A stretch of 44,034 nucleotides of DNA from Acidobacteriota bacterium (GTDB lineage: Bacteria; Acidobacteriota; Terriglobia; Terriglobales; Acidobacteriaceae), in NCBI GenBank assembly GCA_003225495.1, contig QIAJ01000079.1, forward strand, positions 1 to 44,034, written 5' to 3'. Position 1 is the first letter of the stretch; the number at the start of each line of letters is the position of its first letter. Positions 1 to 7,113 of the stretch are shown in pieces. The position numbers and the translations under genes are program-made. The notes beneath the pieces were generated by a model. The model did no database searches and was not told where the DNA came from. It was given only the letters and a program-made list of their open reading frames with translations.

Positions 1-97
1 CGGTGGCGGCTGCGCTCCTTCTTCGCGGTGCGGGACCATTTTCGGTGGATCGCGCCCTCTCCAATAAGGCGACACACTAACCGGGCACGGAATTTGT

Positions 98-1666
98 TCA
101 CGAGAACGGATCACCGAGCTTCGCGGATGTGAGCCCGCGCACGCGTGACCGGATCATCCGTGCAATGACCCGATCGTCGGCATCGAGTGACAGGAATGAC
201 GCGGCTGCGAAGGCGAGGTAGCCGGTCGTCAATGCGGCTAGAATTACTACCCACCCTGGCCAGGTTGTCGGCATGAAGTGCTGTAACAACAGGACCGCAG
301 CGAACATCGCGACGGTCGGAGGAACCAGCGCAACATATTTCCTGACGGAAGGCGCGATGCCGAGCGAACCGCGAACTTCGGCGAGCGACCAGAGGTTTGT
401 GCCGGCGTTCACGATGGCTCCGGCGATCGCAGCACCGAGTAATCCCATCAACGGGATCAGTGCCAGGTTCAGGCATACGACTAGCACGGCCATTACCGTC
501 TGGATTTTGAGTACTCGTCTCTCATGGCCCGACATCAGCAAAAGAAATCCAACCGAGCCTACGCCGCAATTGACCAATTGTCCGAAGGTGCCGGCGATCA
601 GAACCGGCCACCCTGGCGCGAATTCCGACCCGAACATTCCCATAATGTGCCGGGCGAAAAGGATCATGACTGCGGCCAGCGGGATGGTGAGGCCAAGCGT
701 CCATTTAATGAGCGAACGAAAGAGGCGTGCCAACAACTCGAGATTGCCCTGGGCATGTAATTCCGCGATCGTCGGCGAAAAAATCTGATTCACGGATTGC
801 AAAGCCAGCGGTACGAATGCAACCAAGGTGGCCGCGATCGAATAGATTCCGACCTCGCGCGGGTTGATGTATATGCCCAGCAGTACCTTGTCGGACTGGC
901 TCAGTAAAAAGGTCAGCGCCTGCACGCCAAAAAAGGTGACGGAAAACGAGACTACCTCCGGCTCCAGGAGCGGCAAACCGAATGAGGGCCAGCGCGCCGG
1001 TTGCGGACAAAGTTTCCAGGTGGACCATCCCAAAAGGAGAAGCACCACAAGGGCGCTGCCAATCTGAGCCACCAGGTATCCGGTCAGGCCGAACCCCGCG
1101 ACCAGCAAGGCGATCGAGAAAGCCATCGTCAGTGTCTGTCCCACAAAGTTGGTGATGATCGTGCGACGGGTGACATCCTTGAATCCGGCGAGAGCTAGCC
1201 CAAGAAATGCCGTGAGCGACCCCGTCAGCATGATGGGGATGAAGAAATGCAGGTACGAGGCGAGTGCAGGCGTGTGATAAACAGGTCCGGCGATCCACCG
1301 CCGAAGTGCAAGAATCAGAACACCCGCCAGGACGTTAGAAATGATGAGGAACGCCAGCGAGGACCATAGGAAACGGCCTAGTTTCTGCGCTTGCCCGGTC
1401 GCAGAATAGACCGCAACGAATCGGTTTGCGGCTTGCGGAAGTCCGCCGGCAGCCAGCACACCGGCGAGGCCGACCACCGTCATTCCTAACGCATAGATGC
1501 CGAGCGCTTCCGCCCCCAAAACGCGTGCGAGGTAGATTTTGAAAAAGTACGCTGCGGCCGCTGAGAACAACGTCCCGAACAGAAACACGGAGGACTGTTG
1601 GGAGATGTTCTTGACATGGCTCTTGAAGTCAGATGACTGAGCGCTCGCGATGGGTGGAGTAGTCAA
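98..1666 (-). CDS. Polysaccharide flippase, Wzx/MATE-like (MOP superfamily)
   Basis: A 522-residue polytopic membrane protein with about 12-14 hydrophobic segments, starting after a roughly 25-residue hydrophilic N-terminus. The first segments (SSVFLFGTLFSAAAAYFFK, then LARVLGAEALGIYALG) have the usual pattern of O-antigen/exopolysaccharide flippases, where the second helix pair carries the R-x-LG-x-x-x-x-GIYAL type sequence. Members of this superfamily move undecaprenyl-linked sugar repeat units across the inner membrane. The length fits the family. The start is a TTG at 1666 with no strong Shine-Dalgarno, and no ATG or GTG lies nearby in frame, so the start is the least certain part. It is the leftmost gene, and the surface-polysaccharide genes it normally sits with would lie beyond the left edge. 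The substrate cannot be read from the sequence. Confidence 0.85.
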   Translation of the reverse strand: MTTPPIASAQSSDFKSHVKNISQQSSVFLFGTLFSAAAAYFFKIYLARVLGAEALGIYALGMTVVGLAGVLAAGGLPQAANRFVAVYSATGQAQKLGRFLWSSLAFLIISNVLAGVLILALRRWIAGPVYHTPALASYLHFFIPIMLTGSLTAFLGLALAGFKDVTRRTIITNFVGQTLTMAFSIALLVAGFGLTGYLVAQIGSALVVLLLLGWSTWKLCPQPARWPSFGLPLLEPEVVSFSVTFFGVQALTFLLSQSDKVLLGIYINPREVGIYSIAATLVAFVPLALQSVNQIFSPTIAELHAQGNLELLARLFRSLIKWTLGLTIPLAAVMILFARHIMGMFGSEFAPGWPVLIAGTFGQLVNCGVGSVGFLLLMSGHERRVLKIQTVMAVLVVCLNLALIPLMGLLGAAIAGAIVNAGTNLWSLAEVRGSLGIAPSVRKYVALVPPTVAMFAAVLLLQHFMPTTWPGWVVILAALTTGYLAFAAASFLSLDADDRVIARMIRSRVRGLTSAKLGDPFS

Positions 1667-1745
1667 TGCTATTTCAGTATTTTCGCGGATTGCGGCGGAT
1701 GTGGGAAGTGTTGCGGACGAGACTGTGGGTTTTTACTGAACGACA

Positions 1746-4163
1746 TCAATTGCGCAGCGTTTTTCCCGTCTTTAGCGTGTACTGGATGCGTTCCTGAGTT
1801 TTTCTCTCGCCGCAGAGCGACTTGAAGGCCTCGCGCTCCAGGTCGAGCAGATATTGTTCACTGATTGGAGTACCGGGCGTGACATTTCCGCCGCAGATGA
1901 CCTCGGCAATCTTGTTACCCAATTTCTGCTCATGATCGCTGATGAACTCACCCTGCCGCATCAGGTGGACACCCAGCTTGAGCGCGGCCAGAATGTTTTC
2001 ACCTGGGGCAGGAATATCGGTGCGCATGACCGGAGGCTCATAGCCTGCATGCACAAGTTCGAGCGCACGGGCTTTTGCGTCGGAGAGGACTCGCTCGCGA
2101 TTCATCGTAACGCGGTCGGAGTCGGACAAGAATCCAAGGCCGCGAGCTTCGTGCGCCGAGGTTGCGACTTTTGCGGCGGCGATGGTCTCAAAGATTCTCT
2201 TCATCGCCTCCATCATTTCGACTGATTCGCCGCGGCCGTCGGGGCGTATGGAAGTGGCGTTATCCACGGCGCGCAGCAGCATTTCTTTGCAACCACCTCC
2301 TCCGGGCAGCAGCCCCACGCCAACCTCGACCAGCCCCATGTAGAGTTCGGCATGGGGTTGGCGGGCAGCGGCATGCAGGGAAACTTCGCAGCCTCCTCCG
2401 AGCGCGAGGCCAAAAGGCGCGATCACGACCGGCTTGGCTGAAAACTTGATGGCCTGGCTCATCCCCTGAAACTGGCGGATGGCGAGATCAATATCGTCCC
2501 ATTCTTCTTCTTGAACGGACATCAGTAGTAGCATCAAGTTGGCGCCGACCGAAAAGTTCTGCGCGTCGTTGGTGATAACGAAGCCGTCGAAATTGTCTCC
2601 CGGAGCGCCGGGTTTGAGGCTCTGCGTGATCAAAGAGACGATGTCAGCACCGATCGCGTTCATCTTGGAATGAAATTCGATACAGGCTATGCCATCGCCC
2701 AGATCCACTAAAGACGCGCCCGCGTTTTTTTTGATTACGCCATTGGATTTCTTCGCCACTTCAACCGACCACACTCCTTGCGGAACGTCGACCTTTCGCC
2801 AGCTGCCAGTTGCCAAATCCCAATACTTCCGACCCGATGAAGCGGCCGGATCCGCGGCGTACCATGACTTCTGTCCGGAAGAAAGCAATTTCTCGACGTT
2901 GGCCGAGATCGGATGGCCTTCCGCCTTCATGCGCATGACGGTCGCATCGACTCCGGCTGCGTCCCATAATTCGAAGGGGCCAAGCTCCCAATTAAAACCC
3001 ATGCGCATGGCGCGATCGATTTCCACCACATTGTCCGAAATTTCGGGAATGCGATTCGCGGAGTAAGTCCAAAGATCCGACAGCGCTGCCCAAAGAAAAG
3101 CTCCAGCCTTGTCGCTTTTCTGGGACGGAGTGCCGGCCAGCCCTAAAAGCATGCGCACCCGCGCGCCTGTGTCTTCGACATTCTTCGCCATGTCGAGCGC
3201 GGCAAATTTCGGCTTCTGCGTGGGGCGATATTCCAGTGTCTTCCAGTCGAGCCCGAGGCGTTCATCCTCGCTGCCCTCACGTTTCACTTTCTTGTAGAAG
3301 CCTTGCTTCGTCTTGTCGCCCAACATTTTCTTTTCCAGCATCTGGCCGTAAAAATCTGGCAAGCTCAGATCGCTGCGCTCGTCCAATACGCCGGTCATGT
3401 TCGATACGACGTGCCCGAGAATGTCGAGCCCGACCATATCGATGGTTCGGAAAGTAGCGGAGCGCGGCCAGCCCAAGGTCTGTCCTGTAAGCGCATCCAC
3501 CTCTTCGATGCTCATGTCCATTTCCTGCATCAGGCGCATCACGTTGAGCACGGAGAAAGTTCCGATGCGGTTGGCGATGAAGTTGGGGGTGTCTTTCGCG
3601 AGCACGACTCCTTTTCCCATCTGCGTGTCGCAGAAATGCGTGACCGCTGCGATCAGCGCTGGGTCTGTTTCCGGTGTCGAGATGAGTTCCAGCAACCGCA
3701 TATAGCGCGGTGGATTGAAAAAATGCGTTCCGAACCATGAGCGCCGGAAGTCATCGGGAAAGCCCTCGGCAATTTTGGCCACCGGCAGTCCGCTTGTGTT
3801 GGTCGTGACGATGGTTCCAGGTTTCCGGACTGCATCGACTTTGCGCGGCAGGGAGCGCTTGATTTCAAGATTCTCGACAACTGCTTCAACGATCCAATCA
3901 ACTTCGGCTAGTCGCTTTAGATCGTCTTCGAAGTTACCAATTGTAACGAGGCGCGCGAGGGCGGGTTCGTAGAAAGCGGCGGGCTTCGCTTTCTTGAGAG
4001 CTTCCAGGCCGGCAGCGGCAATCTTGTTGCGCGCGGGGCCGTCGGCGTCGGGTGGGACGATGTCCAACAAAAGGGAAGGGATGCCGGCGTTGGCGAAATG
4101 TGCTGCGATGCGCGCGCCCATCGTGCCTGCGCCGAGAACCGCTACCTTATGGATGCGTTTCAT
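1746..4163 (-). CDS. fadN: Fatty-acid oxidation protein: 3-hydroxyacyl-CoA dehydrogenase/enoyl-CoA hydratase, FadN type
   Basis: An 805-residue bifunctional beta-oxidation enzyme. Residues 4-190 form the NAD-binding half of 3-hydroxyacyl-CoA dehydrogenase: the Rossmann motif is VLGAGTMGARIAAHFANAG, and the catalytic-His segment is GTHFFNPPRYMRLLEL. Two C-terminal dehydrogenase domains follow (about 195-290 and 345-430). Residues 480-690 are a crotonase fold, with the oxyanion-hole segment ALGGGCEVSLHAAA and a second acidic residue in EVGVGLLPGGGG. The order dehydrogenase-then-hydratase is that of Bacillus FadN and is the reverse of E. coli FadB. It should hydrate trans-2-enoyl-CoA and oxidise the resulting 3-hydroxyacyl-CoA in the cytoplasm. 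FadN normally works with a thiolase (FadA) and an acyl-CoA dehydrogenase, and neither is in this window. A GGAG lies about nine bases before the ATG. Confidence 0.93.
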   Translation of the reverse strand: MKRIHKVAVLGAGTMGARIAAHFANAGIPSLLLDIVPPDADGPARNKIAAAGLEALKKAKPAAFYEPALARLVTIGNFEDDLKRLAEVDWIVEAVVENLEIKRSLPRKVDAVRKPGTIVTTNTSGLPVAKIAEGFPDDFRRSWFGTHFFNPPRYMRLLELISTPETDPALIAAVTHFCDTQMGKGVVLAKDTPNFIANRIGTFSVLNVMRLMQEMDMSIEEVDALTGQTLGWPRSATFRTIDMVGLDILGHVVSNMTGVLDERSDLSLPDFYGQMLEKKMLGDKTKQGFYKKVKREGSEDERLGLDWKTLEYRPTQKPKFAALDMAKNVEDTGARVRMLLGLAGTPSQKSDKAGAFLWAALSDLWTYSANRIPEISDNVVEIDRAMRMGFNWELGPFELWDAAGVDATVMRMKAEGHPISANVEKLLSSGQKSWYAADPAASSGRKYWDLATGSWRKVDVPQGVWSVEVAKKSNGVIKKNAGASLVDLGDGIACIEFHSKMNAIGADIVSLITQSLKPGAPGDNFDGFVITNDAQNFSVGANLMLLLMSVQEEEWDDIDLAIRQFQGMSQAIKFSAKPVVIAPFGLALGGGCEVSLHAAARQPHAELYMGLVEVGVGLLPGGGGCKEMLLRAVDNATSIRPDGRGESVEMMEAMKRIFETIAAAKVATSAHEARGLGFLSDSDRVTMNRERVLSDAKARALELVHAGYEPPVMRTDIPAPGENILAALKLGVHLMRQGEFISDHEQKLGNKIAEVICGGNVTPGTPISEQYLLDLEREAFKSLCGERKTQERIQYTLKTGKTLRN

Positions 4164-4225
4164 GAATGCAAACTCCGCCTACCGCAATTGTGACCTGCTA
4201 ACTAATTAATGATGTCAAACGAGGA

Positions 4226-4780
4226 CTATGGAAGTTTATCCACCACCCAGTCATTCTTTCCAGTACTGATCACGACGATCTCTGAAACCCTGCGTCGAAC
4301 GTGCGACCCGGTCGCGGTGACCAAAACAATCGAAAACCGATATCGTCCGCGGCTCCCCTGGCCGCGCGTAATCTCAAACGCCTGGCCGGAATTGCCCGAG
4401 AAGAATTGCTCCACATTATCGGGGTCTTGAGAGTGGCGAACTCGATCACTGAGAAGGATCATGCCATTTTCAAAGTCGCCGACCTGCCAGGCATGCAGAA
4501 ACCGGTCGGCGGTCGCCAGCGCTAAAATGTACTCAGGGTCATTCGATAAGGAAGGACTGGGATGATGCTTGTGAGATCCGCCACCCGAAGTGGGGAGGCA
4601 CAACAACAAGATTGTGGCCGCAGTCCACGCGAATTTTGCAGATTGCAGGATTCTTATATTTCGGGACGACGAGCTTCGATTTGGACTCCAATCGTAGTGT
4701 GACATTAGGCGTTCATTGTGCTGGCTGCGACGCTGAACTTCAATAGCCATCGTGCTTTTGCGCAGGCATTGAATATCCAA
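4226..4780 (-). CDS. Hypothetical protein with an N-terminal membrane or signal segment
   Basis: A 184-residue protein that I cannot assign to a family. A hydrophobic stretch (FAWTAATILLLCLPTSGGG) lies near residue 55, followed by a polar His/Ser-rich segment and a globular C-terminal half. That half contains repeated short strands (RYRFSIVLVTATGSHVRRR, VSEIVVISTGKNDWVVDKL), which resemble an NTF2-like or DUF4440-like cone. The comparison is weak and made by eye. The long N-terminus before the hydrophobic stretch is unusual for a signal peptide. Several internal ATG codons could be the real start, for example at MAIEV or MSHYD, giving a shorter exported protein. It lies upstream of fadN in the same direction and is divergent from the Crp/Fnr gene. 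Confidence 0.55.
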   Translation of the reverse strand: MDIQCLRKSTMAIEVQRRSQHNERLMSHYDWSPNRSSSSRNIRILQSAKFAWTAATILLLCLPTSGGGSHKHHPSPSLSNDPEYILALATADRFLHAWQVGDFENGMILLSDRVRHSQDPDNVEQFFSGNSGQAFEITRGQGSRGRYRFSIVLVTATGSHVRRRVSEIVVISTGKNDWVVDKLP

Positions 4781-4801
4781 CTAACTCCCAAGTAAGTGAC
4801 G

Positions 4802-4807
4802 TATGAT
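4802..4807 (+). promoter_or_regulatory. Possible -10 element for the Crp/Fnr gene
   Basis: TATGAT matches the sigma-70 -10 consensus at five of six positions and sits 17 bases before the ATG at 4825. There is no convincing TTGACA-like hexamer at the usual 17-base spacing, so an activator could be needed. The implied leader is only about 10 bases and shows no Shine-Dalgarno sequence. Confidence 0.3.
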
Positions 4808-4824
4808 GTTACCGTGGGCTCTAT

Positions 4825-5136
4825 ATGAGTACGTCCTACGGATTGCAGGCTACGGAAAATTGCGTTATCTGCAAGCTCCGTCATTCTGGTTTCTTTTGCG
4901 ATCTTCCCAAGCAGACGGTAGCAGATCTCGACAAGATCAAGCACGCGAGCGTTTTTCCACAAGGTGCGGTATTGTTCGTGGAGGGCCAGTCCCCGCGCGG
5001 TGTTTATATCATCTGTAGCGGACGGGTCAAACTGACCACTACCTCGCGTGATGGCAAGACGCTCATACTACGCATCGCACAGGTCGGTGAAGTGCTCGGG
5101 TCCACGGTACGGTTTCTGGCAAACCCTACGAGTTGA
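4825..5136 (+). CDS. Crp/Fnr-family regulator, N-terminal part (frameshifted gene)
   Basis: This reading frame encodes 103 residues that form the first part of a cyclic-nucleotide-binding-like (cupin) sensor domain: FPQGAVLFVEGQSPRGVYII, then SGRVKLTTTSRDGKTLILRI and AQVGEVLG. After VLG the frame runs into about ten unrelated residues and a TGA. The expected continuation (HGTVSGKPYELTAETLQPC) is read in the +1 frame from about 5103 into the next entry. One base appears to be missing near 5097-5103. The N-terminus has three cysteines (ENCVICKLRHSGFFCDLP; C13, C16, C25), which recall the Fe-S ligands of FNR, although the spacing C-x2-C-x8-C differs from E. coli FNR. Together the two pieces make about 238 residues, normal for the family. 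Either a sequencing/assembly error or a true pseudogene is possible. Confidence 0.75.
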   Translation: MSTSYGLQATENCVICKLRHSGFFCDLPKQTVADLDKIKHASVFPQGAVLFVEGQSPRGVYIICSGRVKLTTTSRDGKTLILRIAQVGEVLGSTVRFLANPTS

Positions 5137-5540
5137 CGGCGGAGACTCTGCAGCCCTGCCAGTTGGATTTCGTCAAACGAGACGATTTTCTGAAATTCCT
5201 GCAGGGCCACGCGGATGCCTGTCTTCAAGCCGCGCAGCATTTAAGCGAGAACTGCCAGAGCGCTTACGAAATGATACGGTCTCTCGGGCTATCGCACTCC
5301 GTTTCTGAGAAATTGGCGCGATTGCTTTTGGAGTGGGCGAGCGATGGGGAAGAAACCAACGAAGGTATCCGAATCAAGATTGCTCTCACGCATGAAGAAA
5401 TTGCCCAATTGATTGGGACTTCGCGCGAGACCGTAACCAGGGTGCTGGGCGAGTTCCGCGAAAAAGAGTTTGCGCATCTGCGTGGTTCGACACTTCTGAT
5501 CTGCAACAAAGCAGCGCTCGAAAAACTGATCGGGGCTTAG
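5133..5540 (+). CDS. Crp/Fnr-family regulator, C-terminal part with HTH (frameshifted gene)
   Basis: The 135 residues complete the regulator begun at 4825. They cover the end of the sensor domain, the long dimerisation helix (LQGHADACLQAAQHLSENCQ) and a Crp-type winged helix-turn-helix. In the latter, LTHEEIAQLIGTSRETVTRV is the recognition unit and GEFREKEFAHLRGSTLLICN the wing. The formal start is a TTG at 5133, but homologous sequence continues upstream in the same frame to about 5103. This is therefore the tail of a broken frame and not a separate gene. A lone C-terminal piece would bind DNA without a sensor. If the cysteines in the N-terminal part hold an iron-sulfur cluster, the intact protein would be an oxygen or NO sensor, which would fit the cytochrome gene downstream. 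That link is an inference. Confidence 0.75.
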   Translation: MTAETLQPCQLDFVKRDDFLKFLQGHADACLQAAQHLSENCQSAYEMIRSLGLSHSVSEKLARLLLEWASDGEETNEGIRIKIALTHEEIAQLIGTSRETVTRVLGEFREKEFAHLRGSTLLICNKAALEKLIGA

Positions 5541-5608
5541 CACCCTAGCTTTCCAGGCCGTCTGCGACAATCGCGGCGTGATAGACTCCGCTTTCTGCCA
5601 CGTGAATC

Positions 5609-7021
5609 ATGTCCACCCTGTCTTCTGCCAGCCTTATTGCGTCTAAGATCCGATCAAAGTCAGTTTCTCCTGTGGAGGTTGCGCGCAGCCACCTCGAACT
5701 TATCGAGCGGCTTAACCCACAGCTGAACGCGTTCGTGGATTGGCAGCCCGAACGAGTGTTGCAGCAGGCACAGGCAGCGGAAAAGGCAGTGATGCGCGGT
5801 GACGCGCTGGGGCGGTTGCATGGAATCCCGCTCTCAATAAAGTCGTCCATTGACGTCATTGGACATCGCTGCGAAGCGGGTACCCGTCTTCGCGCAGGGC
5901 ATGTGGCTGAGCAGGATGCGCCGTTGGTCGCGCGCCTGCGGGCGCAGGGAGCGGTAATTCTCGGAGTGACCAATACGCCAGAATTGCTGATGGCCTGGGA
6001 GACGGACAATCTGCTGTACGGCCGCACAAATAATCCCTGGGATCTGACGCGGACAGCTGGTGGTTCGAGTGGCGGAGAGTCAGCCGCAATTGCCGCCGGA
6101 CTTTCTGCGGGAGGCGTAGGGAGCGACGGCGGAGGGTCGATTCGAGAGCCCGCACACTTCACTGGAATTTGCGGGCTGAAGCCCACGCCGGGACGCATTC
6201 CATCAACCGGGCATTTTCCAAAATCGGGCGGGCCCTTCGCTTTGATCGGCGTTGTTGGGCCGATGGCGCGCACCATCGCCGATCTGAAGCTTCTCTTCGA
6301 GGCCATGGCTGGCCCGGACGATGGCGACCCTTCTTCAGCGCCGGTGCCGCTGCGCAAGATCGATGAAAAAGAACTGCGCGAGGTTGGAATCGGATTCTTC
6401 GAAGAGGATGGTCGAACGCCCGTCACCGCGGAAACCCGGCTCGCCGTGCGGGACGCAGCAAGATTGTTGTCGCAGGCTGGATTGCGAGTGGATCCATTCC
6501 GCCCTGAGGGTCTTGAGGAGGCGCGGCAGTTGTGGTGGAAATTCTTTGGTACTGCCGGAGGCATGATCCTGGGTCCCATGTTGCGCGGCCGCGAATCGGA
6601 ACTCAGTCCTCTGCTGCGCCAATTTACTTCGTGGACCACCGAGGATCCAGAGCACACCGGCGGCTCATTGCTTGCAACGTGGCTCGGACGCGACGATCTC
6701 CGGGAAAGAGTCCTGTTTCAGATGCGAAGTTATCCCGTCCTTCTCTGCCCAGCGGCCTCGATTCCTGCGTTTCGACACGGCGAACGCCAGTGGCAAGTCG
6801 AAGGCAAGACCGTGAAGTATCTGGATGCGTGGAGCTACTGCGAGTGGTTCAATCTCCTGGGCTTTCCTGCCGCCGTGGTTCCGATGGGACGATCGCCTGA
6901 GGGATTGCCGGTCGGCGTGCAAATCATTGGGCGTCCATGGGAAGAAGAACTTGTGCTGGCTGTCGCAGCCCTGGTCGATGAAGCGCGTGGGGAGTTTCCT
7001 CATCCGCCGATATTGCTGTAG
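5609..7021 (+). CDS. Amidase signature family hydrolase
   Basis: A 470-residue amidase of the Ser-cisSer-Lys family, with the whole catalytic triad visible: K78 in GIPLSIKSSIDVIGH, cis-Ser S153 in TAGGSSGGESAA, and the nucleophile S177 in GSDGGGSIREPAHF. The S153-S177 spacing of 24 residues is the same as in known members. The C-terminal motif NLLGFPAAVVPMG and the closing VGVQIIGRPWEEELVL are typical. Relatives include acylamidases, fatty-acid amide hydrolases and GatA. GatA is unlikely because no gatB or gatC is nearby, and the length and C-terminus resemble free-standing amidases. There is no signal peptide, so it is presumably cytoplasmic. Its substrate is not predictable. The ATG has no clear Shine-Dalgarno. 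Confidence 0.9.
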   Translation: MSTLSSASLIASKIRSKSVSPVEVARSHLELIERLNPQLNAFVDWQPERVLQQAQAAEKAVMRGDALGRLHGIPLSIKSSIDVIGHRCEAGTRLRAGHVAEQDAPLVARLRAQGAVILGVTNTPELLMAWETDNLLYGRTNNPWDLTRTAGGSSGGESAAIAAGLSAGGVGSDGGGSIREPAHFTGICGLKPTPGRIPSTGHFPKSGGPFALIGVVGPMARTIADLKLLFEAMAGPDDGDPSSAPVPLRKIDEKELREVGIGFFEEDGRTPVTAETRLAVRDAARLLSQAGLRVDPFRPEGLEEARQLWWKFFGTAGGMILGPMLRGRESELSPLLRQFTSWTTEDPEHTGGSLLATWLGRDDLRERVLFQMRSYPVLLCPAASIPAFRHGERQWQVEGKTVKYLDAWSYCEWFNLLGFPAAVVPMGRSPEGLPVGVQIIGRPWEEELVLAVAALVDEARGEFPHPPILL

Positions 7022-7113
7022 CTCTGGGCTGCCGCTAGTATTTTTGTACTATTATCCAGTCCTCGTTCCATGGATTACGCTGGTTAACCTGCGAGCAGCG
7101 CGCCGCCCTGCGT

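Noticed and set aside
1..97. Possible start of a further minus-strand gene (ATG at 39) running off the left edge
   Set aside because: Only 13 codons are visible, the ribosome site is poorly spaced and no family can be recognised.
4791..4812. GTAA...TTAC arms upstream of the Crp/Fnr gene as an FNR or CRP box
   Set aside because: The core does not match TTGAT-N4-ATCAA or TGTGA-N6-TCACA; only four outer bases pair.
5545..6657. 370-codon open frame antisense to the amidase
   Set aside because: The amidase triad on the plus strand is unambiguous; the antisense product is Ser/Pro/Arg-rich without domains.
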